Under the pieces are notes generated by a model, which was not told the DNA's origin, did not search any database, and was given only the letters and a program-made list of their open reading frames with translations. A stretch of 64,000 nt of DNA from Halomonas litopenaei (GTDB lineage Bacteria; Pseudomonadota; Gammaproteobacteria; Pseudomonadales; Halomonadaceae), in NCBI RefSeq assembly GCF_017303055.1, contig NZ_JAEKJT010000003.1:248001-312000 (forward strand), read 5' to 3'. A program made the position numbers and the translations under genes. Shown here piece after piece: positions 39,352-49,400 of the stretch (positions are counted from its first letter, which is position 1; each line of letters starts with the position of its first letter).

Positions 39352-42024
39352 TCAGACGTCCAGGGGGTTGGGCTTGTTCGGGTCGATGTCGTACTTCTTG
39401 AGTGCCTCGGCCACGACCTTGCGATCGATCTCGTCGCGATCCGCCAGCGCCTTGAGCGCCGCCACGGTGACGTAGTAACGATCCACCTCGAAGAAGGCAC
39501 GCAGCGCTTCGCGAGTGTCGGAGCGACCGTAGCCGTCGGTGCCCAGTACATGATAGTCGGTCGGCACCCAGGCGCGAACCTGGTCGGCGTACAGCTTCAT
39601 GTAGTCGGTGGACGCGATAGCCGGACCCTTGCGCCCTTCCAGGCACTTGGTGACATGGGGCTTCTCGGGCTTGGCCTCAGGGTTGATGAAGGCCTGACGA
39701 TCGAGACCGAGCGCTTCACGACGCAGCTCGTTGAAGCTGGTCACGCTCCAGATGTCCGAGCCGACACCCCATTCTTCGGCAAGCATTTCAGCGGCAGCCT
39801 CGACTTCGCGCAGGATGGTACCCGACCCCAGCAGCTGGACGTGTCCCTTCTTGCCTTCGGTCTCGCGCAGCAGATACATGCCCTTGATGATGTCCGCGGC
39901 GGGAATCTCGGCAAGCTCCGGATGCTCGTAGTTTTCGTTCATCAGGGTCAGGTAGTAGAAGCAGTTCTCCTTGTCGGCGAACATGCGCTTCAAACCATCC
40001 TGCACGATGACGGCCACTTCGTGGGCGTAAGTGGGATCGTAGGTCCGGCAGTTCGGGATCATCGCTGCCTGCAGCAGGCTGTGCCCGTCCTGGTGCTGGA
40101 GACCTTCGCCATTAAGCGTGGTACGGCCGGCGGTGCCGCCACACAGGAAGCCTCGCGCCTGCATGTCACCCGCGGCCCAGGCCAGATCACCGATACGCTG
40201 GAAGCCGAACATCGAGTAGTAGATGTAGAACGGCAACAACGTGGTGTTGTTGTTCGAGTAGGACGTGGCGGCGGCAATCCACGCCGACATGGCGCCGGCC
40301 TCGGTGATGCCTTCCTCGAGGATCTGACCTTTCTGATCCTCGCGGTAGAACATGATCTGTCCCTTGTCGACGGGCTCGTACTTCTGCCCTTCGGAGGTGT
40401 AGATCCCGAGCTGACGGAACATCCCTTCCATGCCGAAGGTACGGGCCTCGTCGGGGATGATCGGCACCACGCGCTTGCCGATCTTCTTGTCCTTGACCAG
40501 GCCATTCAGGACACGCACGAAGGCCATGGTGGTGGAAACCTCACGGCCCTTGGACCCTGCGGTCTGGGACGCGAAGGTCTTGTCGTCAAGACCAGGAATT
40601 TCCAGCGCTTCAAAGTCCGCACGACGACTCGGCAGGTAGCCACCCAGCTGCTCGCGGCGGTAGTGCATGTACTTCATTTCCGGAGAGTCATCTTCGGGCT
40701 TGTAGTACGGCACATCCTTGAGCTGCTCGTCGGAGATGGGAATGCCGAAGCGATCACGGAACCGCTTGAGCGCTTCGTACTCCATGGTCTTGACCTGGTG
40801 CGCTTCGTTGGCCGCCTCACCATCGCCGCCACCCATGCCGTAGCCCTTGACGGTATGCGCCAGGATCACAGTGGGACGGCCGTTGGCGTTGGTGGTCGCC
40901 TCGTGATACGCCGCGTAGACCTTGAACGGGTCATGACCACCGCGGTTGAGCTTCCAGATGTCCTCGTCGGACATGTCCTTGACCAAGTCGGCGGTTTCCG
41001 GGTACTTGCCGAAGAAGTGTTCCCGGGTGTACGCGCCGCCGTTGGCCTTGTAATTCTGATAGTCGCCGTCGACCGCCTCGTCCATGCGCTTCTGCAGCAT
41101 GCCCTTCTTGTCTTTCTCGAACAGCGGATCCCAGTGGCGTCCCCAGACGACCTTCAGCACATTCCAGCCGGCGCCGCGGAAGACACCTTCGAGCTCGTCG
41201 ATGATGCGGGAGTTACCGCGCACCGGGCCATCGAGACGCTGCAGGTTGCAGTTGATGACAAAGATGAGGTTGTCGAGTTTTTCGCGGCTGGCCAGGTGAA
41301 TGGCACCGAGGGATTCCGGCTCGTCACATTCGCCGTCACCCATGAAGCACCAGATCTTGCGGTCCTGCATATCATGCAGTTCGCGGGAGTGCAGGTACTT
41401 CATGACGTGGGCCTGGTAGATCGCCTGGATCGGGCCCAGACCCATGGACACCGTGGGGAACTGCCAGAAATCCGGCATCAGCCAGGGGTGCGGGTAAGAG
41501 GACAGGCCATTGCCGTCCACTTCCTGGCGGTAGCTGTCCATCTGCTCTTCGGTCAGACGACCTTCAAGGTAGGCACGGGCATAGATACCCGGCGCCACGT
41601 GGCCCTGGATATAGATCAGGTCGCCTTCGAAGTCTCCGTTCGGGGCGCGGAAGAAGTGGTTGAAGCCCACGTCATACAGCGTCGCGGAGGACATGAAACT
41701 GGCGATGTGGCCACCAAGCCCTGGCTTGGCACGGTTATTACGAATGACCTGGGCAATGGCGTTATAGCGGATCACCGAGCGGATACGACGCTCCATGAAC
41801 AGGTCGCCCGGCATCGGCGCTTCACAGTGCACCGGAATGGTGTTGCGATGCGGGGTGGTGACCGAGAAGGGCACCTGCATGCCGTCCTGGCGATAACGGT
41901 CGGCGAGCCGTGTCATCAGGTACCGGGCACGATCCTCGCCCTCGCGATCCAGGACTGACTCCAGGGAATCCAACCATTCCTGGGTTTCGACCGGATCGAG
42001 ATCTTCTCTTGAACCAAGACTCAT
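39352..42024 (-). CDS. aceE: Pyruvate dehydrogenase E1 component, homodimeric
   Basis: Thiamine-diphosphate-dependent decarboxylation of pyruvate and acetyl transfer to E2. 890 aa from the ATG at 42024 (MSLGSREDLDPVETQEWLDS), the usual size of the homodimeric gammaproteobacterial E1; an extension to 42129 was rejected. Motifs: FMGDGECDEPES (thiamine site), GKYPETADLVKDMSDEDIWK, and GYLPSRRADFEALEIPG. First gene of aceE-aceF. The upstream 343 bp hold a CGTGCC-N5-GGCACG dyad that may be an operator. Confidence 0.98.
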   Translation of the reverse strand: MSLGSREDLDPVETQEWLDSLESVLDREGEDRARYLMTRLADRYRQDGMQVPFSVTTPHRNTIPVHCEAPMPGDLFMERRIRSVIRYNAIAQVIRNNRAKPGLGGHIASFMSSATLYDVGFNHFFRAPNGDFEGDLIYIQGHVAPGIYARAYLEGRLTEEQMDSYRQEVDGNGLSSYPHPWLMPDFWQFPTVSMGLGPIQAIYQAHVMKYLHSRELHDMQDRKIWCFMGDGECDEPESLGAIHLASREKLDNLIFVINCNLQRLDGPVRGNSRIIDELEGVFRGAGWNVLKVVWGRHWDPLFEKDKKGMLQKRMDEAVDGDYQNYKANGGAYTREHFFGKYPETADLVKDMSDEDIWKLNRGGHDPFKVYAAYHEATTNANGRPTVILAHTVKGYGMGGGDGEAANEAHQVKTMEYEALKRFRDRFGIPISDEQLKDVPYYKPEDDSPEMKYMHYRREQLGGYLPSRRADFEALEIPGLDDKTFASQTAGSKGREVSTTMAFVRVLNGLVKDKKIGKRVVPIIPDEARTFGMEGMFRQLGIYTSEGQKYEPVDKGQIMFYREDQKGQILEEGITEAGAMSAWIAAATSYSNNNTTLLPFYIYYSMFGFQRIGDLAWAAGDMQARGFLCGGTAGRTTLNGEGLQHQDGHSLLQAAMIPNCRTYDPTYAHEVAVIVQDGLKRMFADKENCFYYLTLMNENYEHPELAEIPAADIIKGMYLLRETEGKKGHVQLLGSGTILREVEAAAEMLAEEWGVGSDIWSVTSFNELRREALGLDRQAFINPEAKPEKPHVTKCLEGRKGPAIASTDYMKLYADQVRAWVPTDYHVLGTDGYGRSDTREALRAFFEVDRYYVTVAALKALADRDEIDRKVVAEALKKYDIDPNKPNPLDV

Positions 42025-42367
42025 AGAACGTCTCTCCGAATGACGATGGGGGTCCACTGCCCCGCGATCGAGGCCAATGAGCGAGCGGGATTGAGGAGTA
42101 ATCCCCGGCCGCCTCGCAGCGTCAGGCATGTAGTAATATTACGAGATTATCCGTGCCAACCGGGCACGATTGGGCAAGAAGATACCTCAATCGCCCTGCA
42201 CTGCCAATTGAACCAGCTATGGAAATGTTTTTCAATTCAGCTATATTGCACTGCAACACAATGGCTTAGCCACGCTCCTCTGCCAGTTATGTGACGAAAG
42301 TCAGCCACTTGTAAACAAACTACCGTTTGACACCCGGCTCGCGACCAAACTATGCAAGAACGCTGGC
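42025..42367. other. Upstream region of aceE
   Basis: 343 bp, AT-richer than its surroundings, between the divergent-free aceE start and the ampD stop. It must carry the aceEF promoter. No clear sigma-70 pair was found. Contains the dyad at 42152-42168. Confidence 0.6.
42152..42168. promoter_or_regulatory. Candidate operator upstream of aceE
   Basis: CGTGCC-AACCG-GGCACG, a perfect 6-5-6 inverted repeat, 128 bp before the aceE ATG. It does not resemble the E. coli PdhR site as I recall it. Regulator unknown. Confidence 0.45.
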
Positions 42368-42937
42368 CTAGGGCATCGACTCGCGGCACTGCAAACAGCG
42401 GCGCAGGTAAGCCCAGTCAAAAGACGGACCCGGGTCGTCCTTGCGTAGTGGGGCGATTCGAGCATGACTGGTCAGCCTTTCGGGGGTGATGAGTGGATAG
42501 GCGTCAAACAGATCGTGCAGCACCTGTGCCAGACGTCGGTATTGTGCGTCTCGATATGGCGTCGATGGATCACCTTCGAGTTCGATGCCAATGGAAAAGT
42601 CATTCAGCTCGTCACGCATGCGATGCCCATCGAACCAGCGCGAGCGCCCAGCGTGCCAGGCGCGAGCCTCGAAGGGGGCAAACTGCACGCACTCGCCATC
42701 TCGACGAATCAGCAGGTGCGCGGACACCTTGAGCCCCGCTATCTTGGCAAAGTAAGGATGGGCCTCTGGCACCAGCCGGTTACAGAACAGCGCTTCGATA
42801 TGATCACCGCCAAACTCGCCCGGCGGCAGGCTGATCGAATGCAACACCACCACAGACACTTCCTCGTCGGGCCGCTCATTGATGTTCGGTGAAGGCACTT
42901 GGCGAGCACCGTTCAACCATCCGTTCACACAGGTCAC
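42368..42937 (-). CDS. ampD: 1,6-anhydro-N-acetylmuramyl-L-alanine amidase AmpD
   Basis: Zinc amidase of cytosolic peptidoglycan recycling. The frame is open to 43258, but the GTG at 42937 fits best: AAGGAGAGG lies just upstream and [20 protein letters not shown] matches the AmpD N-terminus, giving 189 aa, the family size. Zinc ligands are the His of VVLHSIS and the His and Asp of [19 protein letters not shown]; the Glu of IGIELEG is also seen. Divergent from nadC. No ampE follows. Confidence 0.92.
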   Translation of the reverse strand: MTCVNGWLNGARQVPSPNINERPDEEVSVVVLHSISLPPGEFGGDHIEALFCNRLVPEAHPYFAKIAGLKVSAHLLIRRDGECVQFAPFEARAWHAGRSRWFDGHRMRDELNDFSIGIELEGDPSTPYRDAQYRRLAQVLHDLFDAYPLITPERLTSHARIAPLRKDDPGPSFDWAYLRRCLQCRESMP

Positions 42938-42977
42938 TGGCCTCTCCTTGCCGGTATCGGAGTCTGTCGCCCAGGCA

Positions 42978-43006
42978 CTGACGCCGAGGCTTATCCCCCC
43001 TATAAT
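42978..43006 (+). promoter_or_regulatory. Sigma-70 promoter of nadC
   Basis: -35 CTGACG (42978-42983), 17-bp spacer, perfect -10 TATAAT (43001-43006). Start near 43013, 27 bases before the nadC ATG. Confidence 0.75.
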
Positions 43007-43039
43007 GTCGGCTCCACGCGCCGCAATACAGAGATATCC

Positions 43040-43897
43040 ATGCATTTCCAGGACGCCCTTGCCGAAGAGATCCGCAACAGCGCCGCACGCCTGCTGGCAG
43101 AGGATGTCGGCCCGGTGGACATTACGGCCCAGCTGATTCCCGAAAAACACCAGGGCCACGCCCGAGTCATCAGCCGCGAGCCGGCCATCCTGTGCGGCGT
43201 GGCCTGGGTCGACGAGCTGTTCCGCCGCCTTGATCCGCGCGTCACCTTGACCTGGCATGCCGCCGACGGTGATCGACTGACGCCCGACGTGCCGTTTCTT
43301 GAGCTGACAGGCCCTGCCAGGAGCCTGCTCACCGGCGAGCGGGCCGCTCTGAACCTGCTGCAGACGCTATCTGCAACGGCCACCCGAACGCGCCACTATG
43401 TGGACCTGCTGGAAGGGACCGGGGTCAAGCTGCTGGATACCCGCAAGACGCTACCCGGCATGCGCGTCGCGCAGAAATATGCGGTAGCCTGCGGGGGCGG
43501 CACCAATCACCGGATTGGGCTCTACGATGCCTTCCTGATCAAGGAAAATCACATCTGGGCCTGCGGCGGTATCGCCGGAGCAGTGAAGGAAGCACGCGGC
43601 ATCGCCAAGGATCTCACCGTGGAGGTCGAAGTCGAGACCTTTGATGAGCTCAACCAGGCGCTGGCAGCCGGTGCAGATGTCATCATGCTGGACAACTTCT
43701 CGCTGGACGATATGCGCGAAGCCGTGCGCCAGGTCGCCGGTCGCGCCACGCTGGAGGCCTCCGGCAATGTCGATGAGACCACCCTGAAAGCGATCGCTGA
43801 CACCGGCGTCGACTGCATTTCCAGCGGCGCCTTGACCAAGGACATCAAGGCGATTGACCTGTCCATGCGGATGGTGGAAGACGGCCCAGCCAGCTAG
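43040..43897 (+). CDS. nadC: Nicotinate-nucleotide pyrophosphorylase (quinolinate phosphoribosyltransferase)
   Basis: De novo NAD synthesis: quinolinate plus PRPP to nicotinate mononucleotide. 285 aa from the ATG at 43040 ([19 protein letters not shown]), which fits the promoter at 42978-43006; upstream in-frame starts at 42899 would begin before the transcript. Motifs: [39 protein letters not shown], and [12 protein letters not shown]. Divergent from ampD. Confidence 0.97.
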   Translation: MHFQDALAEEIRNSAARLLAEDVGPVDITAQLIPEKHQGHARVISREPAILCGVAWVDELFRRLDPRVTLTWHAADGDRLTPDVPFLELTGPARSLLTGERAALNLLQTLSATATRTRHYVDLLEGTGVKLLDTRKTLPGMRVAQKYAVACGGGTNHRIGLYDAFLIKENHIWACGGIAGAVKEARGIAKDLTVEVEVETFDELNQALAAGADVIMLDNFSLDDMREAVRQVAGRATLEASGNVDETTLKAIADTGVDCISSGALTKDIKAIDLSMRMVEDGPAS

Positions 43898-43970
43898 CTG
43901 ACAGGGGCTTGCGGCGGGCTCGTTACTGATTGAGGGCCTATCGCTGACAGAGGGCTGACAGAGCGTACCC

Positions 43971-43992
43971 CCGCACGCTGGCAGGCGTGCGG
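43971..43992. terminator. Possible terminator between nadC and the acetyltransferase gene
   Basis: 8-bp stem CCGCACGC / GCGTGCGG with a 6-base loop, between convergent genes. No T-tract. Confidence 0.4.
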
Positions 43993-44057
43993 CCGGGTCA
44001 TCGTCTCAGCGAAATGTCAGAGCCTACGTCGGAGCCCAGGTCAGAGTCATGCCAGCA

Positions 44058-44579
44058 TCATGTGAGAGCCTTGCTCAGACACAGGCGAGGCAGGCGTTCC
44101 CCGTTACGCTCGACCCACTCTTCACCATGGGATACCCAGCCAGCCCTGAGCAAGGGTTCGGCCAACAGCAGGCTGGCCTCGATGATCATTCGTCTGGCTC
44201 CCGCCTGCTTGAGTCGTTCCTCTGCCAGCTCGAGCAGACGCCCGCCGATCCCCTGGCCAGCCAGGGATGGCCAGACGTAAAGCGTCTCGATTCTGGCACG
44301 GGCGATGTCGTACTCGACAAAGCCGACACAGCGGCCGTCACAGTCCGCCACCAGGGTCGTAAACAGTGCCTGACGAGCCCGCCAGGCGGCGCCCTCGCGG
44401 GGCAATGCGGAGGCCCAGGCATGACGTTGCTCGATGCTGTAATGACGACTGGCACCGGTCATGACCGCGTGATAGAACACTTCCGCCTGGTCCGAGGCGT
44501 CATCCGCCAGGGCTTCGCGATAGCGGATACGCGGAAGCCGGACTTCCTGTGCGGGCGATGCTGGATGAGGGGCAGACAT
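44058..44579 (-). CDS. GNAT family N-acetyltransferase
   Basis: 173 aa from the ATG at 44579, which has AGGAG upstream; the open extension to 45101 overlaps trmO and has no similarity. Acetyl-CoA motif QGIGGRLLELAEERL and the LYVWPSLAG beta strand are the GNAT core. Typical small-molecule or protein acetyltransferase; substrate unknown. Divergent from trmO. Confidence 0.9.
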   Translation of the reverse strand: MSAPHPASPAQEVRLPRIRYREALADDASDQAEVFYHAVMTGASRHYSIEQRHAWASALPREGAAWRARQALFTTLVADCDGRCVGFVEYDIARARIETLYVWPSLAGQGIGGRLLELAEERLKQAGARRMIIEASLLLAEPLLRAGWVSHGEEWVERNGERLPRLCLSKALT

Positions 44580-44813
44580 GAAAGACACTCCTGGGGGACT
44601 GGCAGCCATCAACCTCGCCTGGCGAGGTTCGCCAAGCCTACCCACAAGCCGAGCTCTGTCCAATAGCCAGCTCCATCTTGATACCAGCCGAGAGAAGATA
44701 ATGCCCCACTGCTTTGCCATGACACGATGCCTGCATCCGCTGATCACCGGTACGTCGGCCCTCCCTGCGACGCCACTCGACCATTTTTCCCTTGCCGGAG
44801 CCACTGCCTGAGC

Positions 44814-45533
44814 ATGTCCGACTCCAGCTTCACGCTTACCCCTATCGGCACCATTCACAGCGACTTTCCCGACAAATTTGGTGTCCCCCGGCAACCGGGA
44901 CTCGTCAAGGACGCCAGAGCCTGGCTCAAACTCGAGGGCGAGTTTGCCGATCCCTTGGCGGTCAGGGACCTCGAGGAATTCAGCCACCTGTGGCTGACGT
45001 TCATCTTTCACCTTAGTCCGCAACGCTGGAAACCGATGGTTCGACCGCCTCGCCTCGGCGGAAATGCCCGAATTGGCGTATTCGCCAGCCGCAGCACACA
45101 TCGTCCCAACCGGCTCGGGCTATCCCTGGTCGAGTTGCTCGACATCGACACCACGGCGGGAGTCCGCTTGCTATTGGCTGGCGCCGACCTGGTGGATGGC
45201 ACGCCGGTGGTCGATATCAAGCCGTACCTGCCTTGGGCCGAGAGTCGACCCGATGCCAAGGCGGGATTCGCACCCGCAGCCCCTATCCAGCATGCCGTGT
45301 CCTTTTCTTCCGAAGCGCAGGCTGCACTGGATGATCACCCACACGGTGCATCGCTTAGTCGCTTGATTGTCCAGGTCCTGAGCCAAGATCCTCGACCGGC
45401 CTATCGTGGTGATGACGACCAACGCCAGTACGGCGTCAGCCTGCGCGACGTCAACGTGCGCTTCCATGTCGAGCATGAACATGAAAAAGGCGCCCTACGC
45501 TTCTGCGTGGACGCCCTGGAGCGGAACAGCTGA
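44814..45533 (+). CDS. trmO: tRNA (N6-threonylcarbamoyladenosine37-N6)-methyltransferase TrmO
   Basis: Methylates t6A37 of tRNAThr with SAM (YaeB family). 239 aa from the ATG at 44814 (MSDSSFTLTPIGTIHSDFPD); an open extension to 44727 lacks similarity. Conserved blocks: IHSDFPDKFGVPRQPGL, RPPRLGGNARIGVFASRSTH, RPNRLGLSLVEL and DIKPYLPWAES. Works on the product of the TsaBDE pathway, whose TsaB is also in the window. Confidence 0.94.
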   Translation: MSDSSFTLTPIGTIHSDFPDKFGVPRQPGLVKDARAWLKLEGEFADPLAVRDLEEFSHLWLTFIFHLSPQRWKPMVRPPRLGGNARIGVFASRSTHRPNRLGLSLVELLDIDTTAGVRLLLAGADLVDGTPVVDIKPYLPWAESRPDAKAGFAPAAPIQHAVSFSSEAQAALDDHPHGASLSRLIVQVLSQDPRPAYRGDDDQRQYGVSLRDVNVRFHVEHEHEKGALRFCVDALERNS

Positions 45534-45626
45534 CACGATAAGTAACGTACAGCCTTTAGGTAACTGCGGCCTTGCCGATAGAGCTGCGCGATCCAATACA
45601 TCCTACGACATCAGCGAGCGCTTCCC

Positions 45627-46340
45627 TCAGCTGGGATCCGCCGCCTGCAACAGGCGGCTGGCCACCCAGCCTACCGCACGATCATCATCGACGTAGACGT
45701 GACTCCAGCCATCGACCTCATCGATCACGTGGACCTGCTCACCTTGGCCGGCCCACTCAATCACGGGGAAGGCAGTCGAGCCCCCTTCACGCACATTGGC
45801 CCCGCGTACCTTGATCTGCCTGACCGCAAGCCCCGCCAGGACGGCCTCGAGGTTTTCCGCGGCCACGGCGACACCCGCTGAAGACGCCCGTGAGAAACGA
45901 CTCAAGGCCTGGCCAATATCACGCTCTACCCCCGCCCCCTTGAGGTACAACAACCCAAGGTTGTTCTGGGCCAGCGGCGAGCCCGCCTCAGCGGCTTGGC
46001 GATACCACTCGGCCGCCTTGGCGACATCCTGAGGGACCAGTCGTCCCGCTTCATAGAGCCCGGCGAGTTCAAGTGCTGATGAGACGCTGCCGAGCTCTGC
46101 CGCTCGCTCCAGCAGGGACAGGGCTTGCCCGGTATTCTGCTCGACGCCTCGTCCCTCGAGAAACAGGATGCCGAGGTTATGCAGTGCGTCCTTGTCACCC
46201 TGTTGCGCCAGAGGCAGCCACTGTTCATACGCGGCGGGGTAGTTGCCACTGACATAGGCATCGATGCCGCTTTGCACGCTTGCCAGGGCCATTGCTGGCG
46301 TCAGCAGCAAGCCCGCTGCTACGCTTATCCATCGCTTCAT
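45627..46340 (-). CDS. Sel1-repeat periplasmic protein with C-terminal SH3b domain
   Basis: 237 aa from the ATG at 46340, a Sec signal peptide MKRWISVAAGLLLTPAMALA, then about three to four Sel1-like helical repeats (ALHNLGILFLEGRGVEQNTG, ALELAGLYEAGRLVPQDVAK, AQNNLGLLYLKGAGVERDIG) and a bacterial SH3-like domain at about 170-237 (VRGANVREGGS...DRAVGWVASRLL). The pairing suggests a protein-protein and peptidoglycan-binding scaffold in the envelope. It lies right after the giant adhesin gene on the same strand. Confidence 0.88.
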   Translation of the reverse strand: MKRWISVAAGLLLTPAMALASVQSGIDAYVSGNYPAAYEQWLPLAQQGDKDALHNLGILFLEGRGVEQNTGQALSLLERAAELGSVSSALELAGLYEAGRLVPQDVAKAAEWYRQAAEAGSPLAQNNLGLLYLKGAGVERDIGQALSRFSRASSAGVAVAAENLEAVLAGLAVRQIKVRGANVREGGSTAFPVIEWAGQGEQVHVIDEVDGWSHVYVDDDRAVGWVASRLLQAADPS

Positions 46341-46407
46341 TGTTTCACGCCCTCTTCCAACATATGTCCATGCGACACCCCACACCATGCAACGCGGGAA
46401 TGCATTC

Positions 46408-49400
46408 TCAGTCGATGACCCCGGAGACACCCAGCCCCACCGTCGGCCCCCCATGGGATGCGCCGATCCCTAGCCCCACACTCCAGCGACCGTCATCTGC
46501 CGTGCGCCGGAGGCTCACACCCAGGGCCGTTTCTCCGTTGTGGTAGCCAGTACCAATGTGGTAAGTGAATTTCCCCGCGACATAAGGGGCATCCGCCATG
46601 GCAGCCAGGGCGGCGATGCCACCACTGGCATCACGCTCGACTTCATTGATCTTGTCGCTGAGATGGTCATAGGCGTGGCTGAACTTGCTATCCAGCGCAT
46701 TCAGCTGGCCAACGTTGACCGCATCGTAGGTCGACGTCCCTGACGCAACATTGTGAATCTGTACAGGCTCATCACCCTTACCGAGACTGACAGATCCATA
46801 GTCGACGCTGCCGTCATCCTTGCGGTCATAGTTGACAGCGCCCTCCTGCACGGACTTGAGCTGACGCACATTGACTGCATCGGTATCTTCGGTACCTCCG
46901 GCCACGTGGGTGATCTGGCGTTCACCGCCTTCGCTCCCGACCGACAGCGCGCCCTGGGACGATGCCACCGCAACGTCAGAGAAAGCTTCCTGCTTGCCAT
47001 TCATGCCCTCGCGATCGGCAATTGCCCCGCTGCCGAGAGCCACGCCACCCTTGGACTCAGCGACGGCCTCTCCGCCAATGGCGATGCTGTCATCGCCCTT
47101 GGCCTGGGCGGCAAGAGCGCTGGAGTTGGCCTGGAAGTACTTGCTGTCCTGCGCCGACACTTGCAGATCGCCAACGTCTTCCATCAGGTCCCAGATCTGA
47201 CCGCCATTGACAGCCTCGCTGCTGCCTTGACTGATGCTGCCATCCGCCACGTTGGTGATAAGCGTACCGCCAGTGCCCCCTAGCGTGATCTGACCCTTGT
47301 CACCGTCTGCGTCATATTGCACCGCGCTATCCGCCAGCGCTGCGACATCGCCGTTCATGTCATCGATGACGTCCTCGATGCCATCCACATCGCCTTCCAC
47401 CCGAGCCACACGGTCATTGGTGTCCTTGAGCTGGCTGCCGTTGATCGCTTCCTTGCTATCACTGGCAATCTTGCCGTCAGCCACGCCATCCAGCACCGTT
47501 CCGCCCGCAGCCCTCGTCTTGGCACCGAGGGTCACCCGGCCCCAGTTGACGCTGCCATCGCCCATGCGGTCGTAGGCCACCAGCTCGTTCATCGCCTGAT
47601 GGGTCGCGAAGAGCTGACTGCCATTGATGGCATCGGTGGAATCCGCTGCCACACGTCCCGCCGCCAAGTGGGTCAGCGTGCGCTCCTTGCCCACTGCACC
47701 GACACTGACCGTCGCCAAGGGGGAACCGCCTGCCACTGTACGAGACTGACCAAGAAGGGTGACGGTATTCGTTGCCACGGCATCCTCTGTCACGGACTGC
47801 GCGCCCAGGGCAACAGCACCTGCCTGAGTGGCCTTGGCCCCGGCACCGAGAGCCACGGACTGTTCCCCGCCACCCTGTGCCGACGAGCCGATCGTCACCG
47901 CATCGGCCAGGGAGCTATGGGCCTGGTCGCCGATGGCAATTGCCCCGGCTGCAGCCTCTTCCACCTTGGCTTGGTAACCGACACCGATGGCGTCGTCGGC
48001 ATTGACCACAGCACCAGGGCCCGCCGCCATGGCATTGTCACCTGATGCGACGGAGTCTTCGTCTACGATGCCGTTGGCATGGAAGAACAGTGCATTGGTA
48101 TCCGATAGCGAGCCGATGGCCCCCTTGAGCTGACGCAACGTCACCGCGTCATGGTCCTCGACACCATCGGCGACATGAGTGACCTGTCGGTACTCGCCAG
48201 TCTTGCCAACAGAGACTTCACCCAACAAGGTGCCGTCACCCGTGTTGTAGGAGACCACACCGGAACCCGCTGCAAACTGCCCAGAAACCGGAGCAATCGC
48301 GCGATCGGCCTTTGCCCCGCTGCCCAGTGCGACGCTGGACGCGACGCTGACAGAGGCTCCCTTACCGATGGCGAGGCTATTGTCACCCATGGCGCTGGCA
48401 GAGGGCCCCATCGCCAGGCTATCCACACCTGTGGCGACAGACACGTCACCAGTGGAGTTGGCCTTGTAGTAGCGCGCGTTAGCCTCTATGCCTCCGATGG
48501 CATCGATATTGTCCTGAATGTCATCGCGGTTATCTCTGATGGCGCTGGCATTGATGCTGATATTGTCGGCGTTGTCGCCGATATCCGTTTCCGCCTCGCC
48601 CAAACGGGTATCCAGTCCCCCCACCGCCTGGTTGGTGGCGTATAGCTGGCTGCCGTTCACCGCATCGGTGCTGGTCGCGGTCAGGTTTCCTTTCGCCACA
48701 TTAGTCAGCTTGGTGCCATCGGTTCCGCCGGCGAGGGTGATACTGTCGGTATCGACATGGTCGTTACTGTCCAGGTCATACTTGACCACGCCCGCATCCA
48801 GGGCACCCACCGCCTGATTGGTGGCGTAAAGCTGGCTGCCATTGACCGCGTCGGTACTGGTAGCGGATAGCTGGCCCGCCGCGACATTGGTGATAGTGCG
48901 CTCGCTACCAGCAGCGCCAACGCTGACGGTACCCTTGGCATCGCCACCCGCGAAGGTGTACTCGGTTCCCGCCACGGTACCCTTGGCGGTATCGACGACT
49001 GCCGCCGTGGTGGCACCGTTACCTAACGCCACGCTGTTGGCAATGCTAGCGTTGGCCCCATTGCCGATGGCCACACTATTACTGGCGCTGGCCTTGGCCA
49101 CCGGTCCCATGGCCAGGCTGTCGGTACCGCTGGCATCGGCGCCATCAAGAGTAGACTTGGCTTGGTAGTACTTGTTGCCGCTCTCGAGCGCATCGATATC
49201 ACTATTGATCGTGGTGATATCGCCTCTGTTTTTGGCCACTTCTGTATTCGTAGCGAACAACTGACTACCGTTCACTGCATCGGTACTGGTCGCGGATAGG
49301 CGACCTGCTGCCACGTTGGTGATGGTGCGCTCGCTACCGACGGCACCCACACTGACGGTGCCCTTGGCATCGCCACCAGCGAAGGTGTACTCGGTGCCCG

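Noticed and set aside
39298..41958. 886-codon plus-strand frame opposite aceE
   Set aside because: aceE is certain by its motifs, and the antisense translation has no recognisable domain; it results from high GC codon bias.
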